Source: Rhodococcus sp. JCM 9791 (GTDB lineage: Bacteria; Actinomycetota; Actinomycetes; Mycobacteriales; Mycobacteriaceae). Taken from it: a DNA stretch of 39,956 nucleotides. The translations under genes were made by a program, and so were the position numbers. Position 1 is the first letter of the stretch, and every line of letters starts with the position of its first letter. The notes beneath the pieces were generated by a model that saw only the letters and a program-made list of their open reading frames with translations, ran no database searches and was not told the DNA's origin. Location: positions 1-39,956 of the forward strand of contig BBEG01000012.1 in NCBI GenBank assembly GCA_001312645.1, in the 5' to 3' direction. Shown here one piece after another: positions 10,323 through 18,828 of this stretch.

Positions 10323-10529
10323 TCAGGGGAGATGCATCAACTTCCTGGCAATGCCGAAGAGACGGTTGGCGAGCCGCACGACGGGGATACCCAGCGGAAT
10401 AAGGATGACCGTCACGCACAGCAGCGCACCGACGAGCCAGAGCACGGCCGCAAGGATCCCCAGTACCGTACCGAGCAGAGCGGTGAGGATCCCCAGTACC
10501 ACTCCGCCCAGGCCCCGTAGCAGTTTCAT
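10323..10529 (-). CDS. Small membrane protein of unknown function
   Basis: A 68-residue protein dominated by two hydrophobic segments (from GGVVLGILTALLG to LWLVGALLCVTVILIPLGI), ending in the basic amphipathic stretch RLANRLFGIARKLMHLP. The AGGAGGT ribosome-binding site 5 bases before the ATG at 10529 is almost ideal, which is the main evidence that this short gene is real. I do not recognise a named family. It lies upstream of and divergent from a group of small stress-type proteins, so a cell-envelope role under stress is possible but unproven. Confidence 0.7.
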   Translation of the reverse strand: MKLLRGLGGVVLGILTALLGTVLGILAAVLWLVGALLCVTVILIPLGIPVVRLANRLFGIARKLMHLP

Positions 10530-10706
10530 GTTGACCTCCTGTCCCCATTCTGCGCGCCTGCGCGCTGGGGTGCACCTGGCTGTGGAGCAATTTTGTACAC
10601 CGGAGCGCCATATCCCAGGGACGGAAAACCCTGGTCCGCAGCCGAGGCATGGCCTCCGGCCCGACCGCGCCGCGGTTCACCCGGACACGGATGACCAAAC
10701 AAGCGG

Positions 10707-10853
10707 TCAACTCTGCTGCGGCGACGCACTTTCCGAGGAAGTCAGCGTTGCAGCCAACCCAGCGAGGACGATATCGATGCCGCGTTCGAGTTCGGCGGAG
10801 CCGTCGTACGAAGCCAGTGACGACGCCAGCCGCAGGAGCGGGAATTCTCCGAT
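10707..10853 (-). pseudogene. Possible relic of a TetR-type regulator C-terminus
   Basis: The translated segment reads EFPLLRLASSLASYDGSAEL, followed by ERGIDIVLAGLAA. This resembles the last two helices of TetR-family ligand-binding domains (an ERGLD-hydrophobic-LDGL pattern). No DNA-binding domain is found upstream on this strand, so if genuine it is a fragment. The rest of 10530-10995 shows nothing else I can support. Confidence 0.3.
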
Positions 10854-10995
10854 CGGCAGCCGATGTAGCCTCAGGCGCTGGTGAGGGCATCGGTTTCTGT
10901 TGTTCACCCTACTGCTGGGCGTAGATCTACAGTGTTGACTCTGGGCAGAATGCGGCGTTGACTAGGTATTACGCCGTGGCCGCTTGGAGGCCGTC

Positions 10996-11172
10996 ATGCT
11001 TATTGTGTTGTGGTTGGTCGTCCTTCTTGCCGCCACGAGCGTCGCTGTCGCGGGCGCGCCGATCATGACCGCTTCTGTGCACACGCTGACCGATAGCGTT
11101 GCGGTACCGACCCTCTCGACTGACCCGTATCCGGGACGGTCGATCAGCGCAAGGAATAGAAGACCGTCATGA
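10996..11172 (+). CDS. Small hydrophobic protein, possibly frameshifted
   Basis: ATG 10996 follows a GGAGG at about 7 bases. The first 30 residues (MLIVLWLVVLLAATSVAVAG) form one clear membrane helix; the tail TDPYPGRSISARNRRPS looks out of frame and may not be the true C-terminus. The stop codon overlaps the start of the CsbD-family gene (ATGA at 11169-11172), which suggests coupling. Family unknown. Confidence 0.5.
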   Translation: MLIVLWLVVLLAATSVAVAGAPIMTASVHTLTDSVAVPTLSTDPYPGRSISARNRRPS

Positions 11173-11363
11173 GCATCATGAAGAAGATCCGCCACAAGGC
11201 CGAAACCGCAGAGGGCGCCATCAAGAAGTCCGTAGGCAAATCCCTGGGAAACGAAAGTATGGAAGCCGAGGGACGCGCAGACCAATCCAAGGGAAACGCG
11301 AAGCAGGTCGGCGACAAGCTCAAGCAGGTGGGGCAGAGAATCAAGCACACCTTCACCCAGTGA
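11169..11363 (+). CDS. CsbD-family stress protein
   Basis: A 64-residue, lysine/glutamate/glycine-rich, low-complexity helical protein. The pattern KSLGNESMEAEGRADQSKGN followed by KQVGDKLKQVGQRIK is the CsbD signature (small general-stress proteins, strongly induced by general-stress sigma factors in Bacillus). Their molecular function is not established. ATG 11169 overlaps the previous stop; ATG 11178 is an alternative. It sits at the head of the region leading into the gas-vesicle operon, with another tiny membrane protein gene just after it. Confidence 0.8.
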   Translation: MSIMKKIRHKAETAEGAIKKSVGKSLGNESMEAEGRADQSKGNAKQVGDKLKQVGQRIKHTFTQ

Positions 11364-11423
11364 CCACCGATCCACCACTTCCGAACATCGAACTCTGCTT
11401 CCGCCCGAGGTCAGGCCGCTATC

Positions 11424-11522
11424 ATGATCATTCTTGGAATCATCCTCGCCGTCATCGGTGCGGTGCTCGCGCTCATCGGTATGAGCGGGCACGCGGTGGG
11501 CGGACACCGCCACTTCTACTGA
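11424..11522 (+). CDS. DUF6131-like mini membrane protein
   Basis: A 32-residue ORF, MIILGIILAVIGAVLALIGM followed by SGHAVGGHRHFY. One hydrophobic helix followed by a GHAVGGHRHxY tail is the pattern of the actinobacterial DUF6131 family (the tail is usually GRAVGGRRHYY/W). Related proteins are often longer, so this could be a short version or lack an N-terminal part. A GAGGTCAGG stretch precedes the ATG at a slightly long spacing. Function unknown; members are often found beside stress genes such as csbD. Confidence 0.6.
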   Translation: MIILGIILAVIGAVLALIGMSGHAVGGHRHFY

Positions 11523-11819
11523 TGCCACACAGGATTCGCACCGCATCGCCGGAGCCAGAGTTCCATTTCGACGATAAGGACATCAACGAACATGAACATC
11601 GACATCGCACTGCTCCGGTACTCGCCGAAGCGTGTGCCGGCACCGGAGCCGCCTCACAGAGGATCTTCTGGGTGAGCCGTGCACCGCCGCGCGTACGGTG
11701 CCCCGTTCACCACAATGGTTGCGCGGCAATACACACCACGATTCGCTTGAGTCCTCCCATTCGGGTAGCGCCCCCGGGGAACTTGCTGGACGTCAGTGCA
11801 CGAGGAGAAGGCGAGCGGT
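11523..11819. other. Non-coding or degraded stretch before the gas-vesicle region
   Basis: About 300 bases. The only candidate is a 27-codon ORF at 11592-11675 (MNIDIALLRYSPKRVPAPEP...), which lacks a convincing ribosome-binding site. Nothing else is supported. Confidence 0.35.
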
Positions 11820-12643
11820 ATGAGTGCACGAAAGAACGCGCGCGGCCGGACAGCACCACCGGCCACACCGCGCCGTCGAAGCACCGCAGGCGAGGGAAAG
11901 GCCAAAGACGGCAACACCCTGACAGCGACATCCAGTCCCCGTTCAGCGGCCCGCACATCCACGAGGCGACGGCGACAAGGCCCGAGGCCCCCACGGGTCG
12001 GCTGCCACGCAGGCAGCCGATAGCAGAATGGACCGCGGACTCACCGCGGCGCAGCAGGCCACGGTGGGCGGAACCGGTACAACGAACCACACGGACAGAC
12101 GCGGCGACCGGCACCGCAGCGTCGAAGCCGACGCACCGACGGCAGCATCCCGATAGTGCAGAGCCGGCGCCGCGGAAGCATTCCCGGCCAGAGGTATCCG
12201 ATCAGGCGGCCGAAGGCGAAGCCCCTGCGGGCCACGCTCCCGGCATGATGCAGCAGGCGATCGAGGCCACCGTCGATTGGGTGACAACGCACATTCGCCG
12301 GCTTCTGGACGCGATGCGCGGGCACGCCGCAGAGGCGACGAGCACGTTCCGCGAGTCGCTGAACACTCTGGTCGAGGCGGCCACGCCCGGCGGGGCCGGC
12401 AGCTCCCTCGGTGGGGGCGGCATGACGGCGGGGCTCGAAGGGATTCGTGCGGTGCTGACAGGTAAGAATCCTGTGTGGGCCGCGATCAAGGGTCTAGTGT
12501 CGGGATTGAGCACAAAAGCCGAAATCGCCCTTGTTCTTCTCCTGGTCCTCGCTCTCCTGCTCGGTCCGGTGCTCCTGGTGGTCCTCCTGCTGGCCCTGCT
12601 CGTCGCAGTAGTGGTCGCCGCGGTGCGCTCCGCCGCCGAGTAG
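11820..12643 (+). CDS. Basic, low-complexity protein with C-terminal membrane helices (frameshifted)
   Basis: ATG 11820 follows GAGGAGAAGG. The first 60-70 residues are Arg/Thr/Ala-rich and disordered (MSARKNARGRTAPPATPRRR). The middle contains an amphipathic segment QQAIEATVDWVTTHIRRLLD and a Gly-rich stretch GGAGSSLGGGGM. The last 45 residues (KAEIALVLLLVLALLLGPVL and on) form one long or two short membrane helices. At least one frame change lies between about 11980 and 12170; its exact place is unclear because several frames are open. It stands first in the gas-vesicle region and may be a GvpQ/GvpT-like accessory protein, but I cannot assign a family. Stop 12641-12643. Confidence 0.55.
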
Positions 12644-12801
12644 CTCAGCGACGGTCGCACACTGTTGAGCAACAAGGATTTCTGGCGAGGCTGTGGATGT
12701 CGATGCGAAGCGCGACGCACACAAGGAGCGATCACCTCGGACCCAGTTGCCCGATGCATGTATCACCACTGCCACGACGAATCAGCCGAACGAGGCTTCT
12801 G

Positions 12802-12906
12802 ATGGTGATTGAGTGCTCGCCGGGCGGGGTAGTCGACATACGCACCCCACTACCACGCGCGGCTCTGCGGCGCATCCGCAAAGACGGTCCTCCGACACCG
12901 CGCTGA
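12802..12906 (+). CDS. Very small ORF (34 residues), doubtful
   Basis: MVIECSPGGVVDIRTPLPRA continues to RRIRKDGPPTPR and stops at 12906. It has GAGG six bases upstream of the ATG. No family is recognised. It is the only plausible coding element in the 311-base gap between the membrane protein and the gvpY-like gene. Confidence 0.22.
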   Translation: MVIECSPGGVVDIRTPLPRAALRRIRKDGPPTPR

Positions 12907-12954
12907 GATCGGCGAGAGGTGCGCGAACGACCTACTCGTGAAGGGGCTCGACAA

Positions 12955-13617
12955 ATGAAAACAAAGGGTCAGGTGGCGTTGGCCGTCGGCGCGGGCTACA
13001 TGCTCGGTCGTACACACAAGATGAGAATGGCGCTGATGCTCGCGGCGGCGGGCGCGACCGGAAGATTCCCCGGCGGACCGCGAGACTTACTCGAACGCGG
13101 GACGAAAATGCTCGCGACCTCGCCGGAATTCGCCAAGATCAGCGGCTCCGTCAAGGAGGAGTTGATGACCGCAGCGAAGGCGGCAGCGGTCACTGCCGCC
13201 AGTCATCGCATCGATGCGCTGAGCAACCGGTTGCTGGCGGCAGGCGATGAGATCGAGGGCACGGTCAGCGATGCCACCGGACCTGTCGGTGAGGTCACCG
13301 GTATCCGGCGCCTCGGCCACAGAAAACACACCCGTGCGCGCGACGAGGACGACGAGGACGCTGCTGCCGACGAAGAGACCACTGTCGAAGAGATCACTGC
13401 CGAAGAGCAACCGGACGACGGAGCCGACGAGGAACCGACGCGGTCGGCACCGCGCCGTACCTCGAGCACCGGCAACACCCGAGCCACCAGCAAGCCACGG
13501 AAGGCGAAGTCCGACACGAACGACGACCGGAACGAAGAAGAAGAGCCGACACGCAGTCGCAGGACACGAGCCCAGGCCGCGACGGACGCTGCGCCCGTCC
13601 GACGCGCACGGAGATGA
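12955..13617 (+). CDS. GvpY-like gas vesicle accessory protein
   Basis: 220 residues, intact. The N-terminus GQVALAVGAGYMLGRTHKMR with the following MALMLAAAGATG segment matches the actinobacterial gas-vesicle protein often mislabelled 'DNA primase' (gvpY position in Streptomyces clusters). A helical middle part (LATSPEFAKISGSVKEEL, SHRIDALSNRLL) is followed by a highly acidic then basic disordered tail (DEDDEDAAADEETT; RSRRTRAQAATDAAPVRRAR). AAGGGG lies upstream of ATG 12955. Its stop overlaps the next start (ATGATGA at 13614-13620). It is the probable first gene of the tightly packed gvp operon. Its role in vesicle assembly is not established. Confidence 0.7.
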   Translation: MKTKGQVALAVGAGYMLGRTHKMRMALMLAAAGATGRFPGGPRDLLERGTKMLATSPEFAKISGSVKEELMTAAKAAAVTAASHRIDALSNRLLAAGDEIEGTVSDATGPVGEVTGIRRLGHRKHTRARDEDDEDAAADEETTVEEITAEEQPDDGADEEPTRSAPRRTSSTGNTRATSKPRKAKSDTNDDRNEEEEPTRSRRTRAQAATDAAPVRRARR

Positions 13618-14764
13618 TGACCATGACGAACGCCGCGAAGAAACTACACGAGGCCGGACCGGGCGACGGAGACGGCGCGTCGAGTGTGCTGCAGGACTCG
13701 ATACAGAATCTGGTGTCCCTGGTGGCCGAACGAGCACTGTCGTCGGTCTCGGAGAAGGTGACGAACACCTCCGAACGACTCAATGACTACGCAACAGGCG
13801 ACGGCGAAGGAGGGTTGCTGGCCGCTGTCACCGGTTCGGCAAAACAGTCCGAAGACGGGTCACCGCTCAAGTCCGCGATCAGTGGGGGCTGGGAGAACGC
13901 CAAGCAGACGGTCAAGGACAAGACTTCCGACGTCAAGGACGCCATCACCGGCGGCAGTGACGGCGGTGGCGGCGGTAGCGGAAAAGGCAAGAAGCTCAAG
14001 TTGACCAATATCGTCGAATCGATCGATGTCGGGGTCCCGGTCCAGCTGGCCTACGATCAGTGGACTCAGTTCACCGACTTTCCGTCCTTCATGAAGAAGG
14101 TCGAGCGGGTGGAGCAAGAATCGGACGAGAAGCTCGAGTGGAAGGCGCAGGTCTTCCTGTCCCACCGAACGTGGGAATCGACGATCCTCGAGCAGGTTCC
14201 CGACGAACGGATCGTGTGGCGCTCGAAGGGCGCCAAAGGCTATGTCGATGGTGCGGTGACGTTCCACGAGATGACTCCCGATCTCACCCGCATCCTTCTG
14301 ATACTCGAGTATCACCCGAAGGGCTTCTTCGAGAAGACAGGGAACCTGTGGCGTGCACCGGGTCGTCGAGTACGTCTGGAATTGAAGCACTTCGGCCGGC
14401 ATGTCATGACACAGGCCATCCTTCATCCGACGACGTGGAGGGCTGGCGCGGCGAAATCCGGGATGGTGAGGTAGTCGAGACCGAGCCGGACGAAGCCGAC
14501 GAGGGCGAGCCTGCCGAGGACACCGAAGAGTCCGAGGAACCCGAAGACACCGCCGAGGAGGAACCCGAAGAGGAGGACGAGGAGGAGGACGTCGAGGAAC
14601 CTGAGGACACCGCAGAGGAGGAGGAAGAAGAAGCACCCCCGAAACGTCGGGGCCGCCCACGCAAAACTGCGGCCGCAAGTGAGAACCAGTCACCCCCGAA
14701 ACGGCGAGGCCGCCCACGCAAGACCGCTGAGTCTGCGGGTTCGAGGCAAGGCGCACGGCGATGA
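13614..14764 (+). CDS. GvpZ-like SRPBCC gas vesicle protein with two AT-hooks (one frameshift)
   Basis: About 380 residues. Residues 1-120 are helical and Gly/Ser-rich. A SRPBCC (START-like) domain follows: [58 protein letters not shown]. This matches the cyclase-like protein of Streptomyces gvp clusters (GvpZ). The frame moves near 14432 (AILHP should continue [17 protein letters not shown]; one missing base). After a long Glu/Asp tail, two copies of [12 protein letters not shown] appear; KRRGRPRK is the core of an AT-hook, a minor-groove DNA-binding motif. Typical GvpZ proteins end in the acidic tail, so the AT-hooks are odd. The start is ATG 13614, 13617 or 13623, all in the same frame. 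Confidence 0.8.
14634..14727 (+). repeat. Direct repeat encoding tandem AT-hooks
   Basis: Two 37-base copies (14634-14670 and 14691-14727) differ at only four positions, three of them silent or conservative. Each encodes [12 protein letters not shown]. The high DNA identity suggests a recent duplication within the gvpZ-like gene. Confidence 0.8.
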
Positions 14765-15165
14765 CAGCGATACAACCAGCGGGCGGTGGCGGCGGAGTCG
14801 GCGGTGGCCCCAGCTCGAGCAGCCTCGCCGATGTCATCGATACCATTCTCGACAAGGGCCTGGTCATCGACGCGTATGTGCGTGTCTCGCTGGTCGGCAT
14901 CGAATTGCTGACCATCGACGCACGCATTGTCGTCGCCAGTGTCGATACCTATCTGCGGTTCGCGGAGGCGGTCAACCGGCTCGAGATCGGCGGCGAGCCC
15001 AAGGGCCTGACCGATCTGGTCGGGGACGTCACCGAGGCCGGCGCCCAATCGAAAACCAAGGGCGCACTCGAGGCTGCCGGCGAAAAGCTGGGCGATCTCC
15101 TCGGCGGGCAGGAACAACCTGAGCGCGAACGTGTGTCGCGCAAGTCCACGCGAGAGGACGAGTGA
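14761..15165 (+). CDS. gvpA: Gas vesicle structural protein GvpA-type
   Basis: 134 residues with a canonical GvpA core: [57 protein letters not shown]. This is the amphiphilic helix-strand-strand-helix unit that polymerises into the vesicle wall. A Gly-rich N-terminal leader ([12 protein letters not shown]) and a roughly 50-residue charged C-terminal extension make it longer than the 70-75 residue major shell proteins. It could therefore be a minor GvpA/J paralogue; it is nevertheless the closest to GvpA in this window. Start and stop overlap both neighbours (ATGA 14761-14764, TGATG 15163-15167). Confidence 0.88.
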   Translation: MTAIQPAGGGGGVGGGPSSSSLADVIDTILDKGLVIDAYVRVSLVGIELLTIDARIVVASVDTYLRFAEAVNRLEIGGEPKGLTDLVGDVTEAGAQSKTKGALEAAGEKLGDLLGGQEQPERERVSRKSTREDE

Positions 15166-15950
15166 TGTCCACGAACCGGGCCTCCGACGCGCCGGAAGAG
15201 CTACATACCACCGGCATCTACGTCTACGGCATCGTGCCTGCCGACGTCGAGACCGAAGAGGACGCTGTCGGGGTGTGCGACGGGCCGGTGAGGCTCGTCA
15301 GACACGGTGACATCGCCGCGCTCGTGAGTGACATTTCGGTGGACAGACCTCTGGGTAAACCCGTGGACCTGCAAGCCCATGCGCACCTTCTGGACGGCAC
15401 TTCCCGTGTGGCGCCGGTTCTTCCGCTTCGGTTCGGGGCGGTGCTGACCGACTCCAACGCGGTCAAGGACGAACTACTCACAGCCCACGCCGACGAGTTC
15501 TCCGCAGCATTGGAGCAACTCGAAGGACGAGCGCAATACGTCGTGAAGGGGCGATACGTCGAACAGGTGATTCTGTCGGAAGTGCTCGAGGAGAATGGGC
15601 AAGCACGTGAGCTCCGTGAGGCGCTCCGTGATCAGCCGGAGGAGACCAGCCGCGACGCACGGATGGCCCTCGGCGAGATCATCAGTAACGCCATCGTGGC
15701 CAAGCGTGACGAGGACACCGCGAAGGTGGTCGAAGCGCTCACGCCGCTGGCCGACTTCCTCAACGTGCGAGAACCCACACATGAATTGGAGGCCGCGCAC
15801 GTGGCGGTCCTGGTCGAGGTCGCTCGGCAGGACGAGCTCGAAACCGCGGTGGGTGAGTTGGCGCAGCAGTGGGACGGCCGAGTCGAGATGCGGTTGCTCG
15901 GCCCCCTCGCTGCCTACGACTTCGTGGTGGCCCAGCAACCGGAGGGATGA
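15165..15950 (+). CDS. gvpF: Gas vesicle protein GvpF/GvpL, first copy
   Basis: 261 residues, intact. The ferredoxin-like GvpF/L fold is recognised from TGIYVYGIVPADVE at the start, VRHGDIAALVSDI, HAHLLDGTSRVAPVLPLRFG, and the C-terminal LLGPLAAYDFV. GvpF binds GvpA and is thought to help nucleate or cap vesicle assembly. It directly follows gvpA with a one-base overlap and precedes gvpG by four bases, the usual actinobacterial order A-F-G. A second member of the family lies at 16900, which I label gvpL. Confidence 0.9.
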   Translation: MSTNRASDAPEELHTTGIYVYGIVPADVETEEDAVGVCDGPVRLVRHGDIAALVSDISVDRPLGKPVDLQAHAHLLDGTSRVAPVLPLRFGAVLTDSNAVKDELLTAHADEFSAALEQLEGRAQYVVKGRYVEQVILSEVLEENGQARELREALRDQPEETSRDARMALGEIISNAIVAKRDEDTAKVVEALTPLADFLNVREPTHELEAAHVAVLVEVARQDELETAVGELAQQWDGRVEMRLLGPLAAYDFVVAQQPEG

Positions 15951-15954
15951 GGCC

Positions 15955-16205
15955 ATGGGTGTGCTCTCGTTCATCGTCACCCTGCCGCTGGCACCGGTGC
16001 GGGGGTGATCTCGCTGGCCGAAGTGATTCAGCGTCAGGTCGAGGAAGAACTGCACAATCCGGCCAGTGCGCGTCGTGCTCTCGAGGAGTTGGAGCAGGCG
16101 CGAGCGGCGGGAGAGATCTCTGCCGAAGAGGAAGAGCATGCGCAGCAGGTGATCCTCGATCGCATGACCGGAGCCGGACCCACGATCACTCCGGAGAAGG
16201 AGTGA
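15955..16205 (+). CDS. gvpG: Gas vesicle protein GvpG (one frameshift)
   Basis: About 83 residues. MGVLSFIVTLPLAPVRG is the classic GvpG N-terminus, followed by VISLAEVIQRQVEEELHNPA and a coiled-coil ARRALEELEQARAAGEISAEEEEHAQQVILDRM. A stop appears at CGGGGGTGA (about 16001-16008). Restoring one G to the run of five gives V-R-G-V-I and an uninterrupted gene, a textbook homopolymer deletion. GvpG is an essential accessory protein in vesicle formation. Confidence 0.88.
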
Positions 16206-16211
16206 AAGATC

Positions 16212-16503
16212 ATGGCAGAAGCGGAGGACCCCCCGGCCCTGTCGGCGCAGGACATCGCAGAACTCGCGTTGCGCGACATCACCCACCTCACCGGAAAGAA
16301 ATCGATGGGTGCAACGGCTGTGACGCGACCGACGAGGCTGGACGGTGGAGGTGGAGGTGATCGAGGATCGGCGCATCCCGTCCTCGACGGACATGCTCGC
16401 ACTGTACGAGGTGGTGTTGGATATGGATGGAGAATTGCTGTCCTATCGCAGAACTCGCCGCTATACCCGCGGTGCCGGTGACAGTTCTAGCGGGCGGTCA
16501 TGA
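16212..16503 (+). CDS. gvpO: Gas vesicle protein GvpO (two frameshifts)
   Basis: About 97 residues when frames are joined. It opens with DIAELALRDITHLTGKKSMG. After two frame changes between about 16324 and 16345 (each one missing base) it continues VEVEVIEDRRIPSSTDMLAL, YEVVLDMDGELLSYRRTRRY and TRGAGD. The STDMLALYEV...GELLSYRRxRRYxRG block is diagnostic of GvpO, an accessory protein tied to vesicle gene expression or assembly. The stop overlaps the next start (ATGA 16500-16503). Confidence 0.85.
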
Positions 16504-16913
16504 CCGTCGCCCGTGGAGGCCCGAGCAACCTGCCGCAGAGCTCCGGCGGCGGGCTGGGCGGCGGCCACCAATCGACCAACCTCGGTGAGATTCTCGAACG
16601 GGTACTCGACAAGGGTCTGGTGATCGCGGGAGACATCCAGGTCAATCTGCTCGACATCGAACTGCTGACGATCAAGGTGCGCCTGGTGATCGCGTCGTTG
16701 GAGACAGCGAAGGAGGTGGGCATCGACTGGTGGGAGCACGACCCCTGGCTGACCGGCAGGAACAGCGACGTCGAGCTCGAGAACCGGAAGCTGAGGGAGC
16801 GGATAGCCGAGCTCGAGGCCGACAGGTCGGTGCATCCGGCGGTCGAGGCCGCCGAACCGGTCGAGGCCGAGGTGGAGGCGACGCCGCGGGAGTCCGACGA
16901 TGACCGCCGATGA
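16500..16913 (+). CDS. gvpJ: Gas vesicle protein GvpJ (GvpA paralogue)
   Basis: 137 residues. The GvpA-fold core is NLGEILERVLDKGLVIAGDI followed by VNLLDIELLTIKVRLVIASL. It runs into the GvpJ-type EVGIDWWEHDPWLT segment and a C-terminal heptad-like helix (LENRKLRERIAELEAD) with an acidic tail. It is a minor shell protein, thought to sit at vesicle tips or to nucleate. It overlaps gvpO by 4 bases and gvpL by 14. Confidence 0.88.
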   Translation: MTVARGGPSNLPQSSGGGLGGGHQSTNLGEILERVLDKGLVIAGDIQVNLLDIELLTIKVRLVIASLETAKEVGIDWWEHDPWLTGRNSDVELENRKLRERIAELEADRSVHPAVEAAEPVEAEVEATPRESDDDRR

Positions 16914-17686
16914 CGGTGTCTGGCTCTACGGCATCACCGCCGACAGCATCGACGATTCACAACTCGCCGGAATCACCGGCGTAGCAGGAGAACCGGTACG
17001 GACGGTGGTGGAGGCAGGCCTGGGTGCGGTGGTCGGGACGGTGAGCCTGAGCGAATTCGGGCAGGAACCTCTGCAGCGCCACCTCGAGGACCTCGACTGG
17101 CTCACCGTGGTCGCCAGAGCACACGACGCGTCGTCGCTGCCGTACTCCGCCGCGGGCCCACCCTGCCACTGCGGCTGGCGACCCTCTACCTCGACGACGA
17201 CCGCGTTCGTCTACTCCTCGACGCACGACACGAGGAGTTCGATGCAACGCTGCGCCGGGTGACAGGACGGAGCGAATGGGGCGTCAAAGCATTCGGAGAC
17301 CCGAAGGCACTGGCGCAGAGCACGAAATCAGAATCTTCCCCGCCGGGCACAGCGGGCAAAGGAACGGCGTATCTGCTGCGCCGACGCGCTGAGTTGAGCG
17401 CACAACAAGACGTGGAACAGCGGGCGGCAGGCCATGCCGAAGAGATTCACTCCGCGCTTCTCGCTCACGCCGTCGACGCCACCGGCGGCCGGTCACCGAT
17501 CCGGTGCTGACCGGAAAGCAGGCCTGGATGATCTTCAACGGCACCTACCTCGTGAACGACGACCGGGTCGACGAATTCGCAGCGCTCGTCGCAGCACTCG
17601 ATTCCGAACACCACGGCGTCACGGTGGAGCTGACCGGACCATGGCCTCCGTACTCGTTCGCCGGGACCGAGGTGGTGAACCCATGA
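16900..17686 (+). CDS. gvpL: Gas vesicle protein GvpF/GvpL, second copy (two frameshifts)
   Basis: About 262 residues joined. It starts DDGVWLYGITADSIDDSQLA. Near 17129 the frame moves so that AHDA continues as VVAAVLRRGPTLPLRLATLY with LDDDRVRLLLDARHEEFDAT. Near 17481 it moves again into DPVLTGKQAWMIFNGTYLVN, ending GPWPPYSFAGTEVVNP. Both changes fit single missing bases. GPTLPLRLATLY and GPWPPYSF are family hallmarks. By position after gvpJ it corresponds to GvpL. The stop overlaps the next start (ATGA 17683-17686). Confidence 0.85.
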
Positions 17687-18216
17687 GCGAGATGGTCCCC
17701 GCGAGCGACACTCGTCGCATCGCCCTCGTCGATCTGCTCGACCGAGTGCTCGGTGGTGGAGTCGTCATCACCGGGGAGATCACTCTCGCACTCGCCGACG
17801 TCGACATGGTCCGTATCTCGCTGCGCACCCTCATCGCATCCGTCAGCGCGCTCGTCCCCGACCCTGTCGAACTGGCCCTACCGATGACTGAACCGGAGCC
17901 TGCCCACTCGCACGTGCAACCCGACATCGGCCGCCACGGTCTCCCTCAGCGGATCGACGCCGACCCCGAATCCGTCGAGCGTGGCCTGGTCACCTTGGTC
18001 CTGACCCTCGTCGAACTGTTGCGTCAATTGATGGAACGTCAGGCACTACGCCGCGTCGAGCACGGTGACCTCAGCGACGAGCAGATCGAACGCATCGGTA
18101 CAACACTGATGCTGCTCGAAGAGCGCATGGCCGAACTACGGGATCATTTCGGTCTCACGCCCGAGGATCTCAACATCGACCTCGGACCACTGGGGCCGCT
18201 GCTGTCCAACGAATAA
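17683..18216 (+). CDS. GvpS and GvpK in one reading frame
   Basis: 177 residues with two family domains. Residues 10-60 (RRIALVDLLDRVLGGGVVIT, then VDMVRISLRTLIASVSAL) are a GvpA-fold GvpS. Residues 88-177 (RIDADPESVERGLVTLVLTL, RQLMERQALRRVEHGDLSDE, LTPEDLNIDLGPLGPLL) are a full GvpK. These are separate overlapping genes in most actinobacterial clusters. At the junction, ATGACTGAACC (17883) offers a natural gvpK start, and both alternative frames of the upstream part stop exactly there. The fusion may therefore be genuine or be created by one lost base in gvpS. It is the last gene of the gvp operon. Confidence 0.8.
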   Translation: MSEMVPASDTRRIALVDLLDRVLGGGVVITGEITLALADVDMVRISLRTLIASVSALVPDPVELALPMTEPEPAHSHVQPDIGRHGLPQRIDADPESVERGLVTLVLTLVELLRQLMERQALRRVEHGDLSDEQIERIGTTLMLLEERMAELRDHFGLTPEDLNIDLGPLGPLLSNE

Positions 18217-18375
18217 CAGGGGCCCTTCGGATTTCACTTGATTCCCCACCGTCCGGCACTGGAGAGACGGCAGCGCCGAGATCGACGTCATGGCCCCGTC
18301 GCTGAAGGGGACACACTCCGACGCCGGGCTGTACTCACTCCCTCGAATGGCCCGGCCGGCAACCGGTCACCAACC

Positions 18376-18525
18376 TCAACTGTCGAGGCCGTGTTGCGGC
18401 GGCTCTCCCTCGTGGCGTTCCCCGGCATGGCTGGTGAGGCCGGTCTCCAGGAATACCACGCGGTCACCGATCTCCACGGCATGGTCGCAGAACGATTCGT
18501 AGAAGCGACCGAGCAGGGCCACGCC
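18376..18525 (-). pseudogene. Relic of a PhoU-like C-terminus
   Basis: On the minus strand the frame reads VALLGRFYESFCDHAVEIGD followed by RVVFLETGL. This closely resembles the end of PhoU phosphate-signalling proteins (ARFYERxxDHAVEIxxRVVFxxTG). Only about 50 residues of a roughly 220-residue family are present, so it is a fragment. Confidence 0.45.
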
Positions 18526-18642
18526 CCCCGGCGCAGCGCACTTCGCGGCCCTGCCGCGCACTGACCGGGGAACCTGCATTTTCGGGCTGACCCCCGCCCT
18601 GCCGTTGTCGGGTGTTGCCTCGATTCTCGTCTGGCACGATAA

Positions 18643-18828
18643 CGGTTCGGAGACTTTGTCACCGTCCCCGCCGGAGTGATCGCCGTGCTGTGCGGATGGG
18701 TCGGTCTCGAGCGGGTCGATAAGGGATCCGCGACAGATCGTCGGACCGCCGCGGTCGGAGCAGTCTTGGGAGCGGCAGCGCTGTTCGTGGTGTTTCTCAT
18801 GTTCGCGGCGACCCACAGCGCCGAATGA
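18643..18828 (+). pseudogene. Fragment of a small membrane protein
   Basis: An open stretch without a clear start encodes VPAGVIAVLCGWVGLERVDK, then AAVGAVLGAAALFVVFLMFA, ending at 18828. Two hydrophobic segments separated by a basic loop recall the DUF4190 type. No ribosome-binding site is seen and an in-frame TAA precedes it at 18640, so it is probably a relic. Confidence 0.35.

Noticed and set aside
10962-11546. 194-residue minus-strand ORF across the csbD region
   Set aside because: It is antisense to three better-supported small genes, has odd composition and no ribosome-binding site; treated as a shadow.
11592-11675. 27-codon ORF MNIDIALLRYSPKRVPAPEP...
   Set aside because: No convincing ribosome-binding site, no recognised family, and very short.
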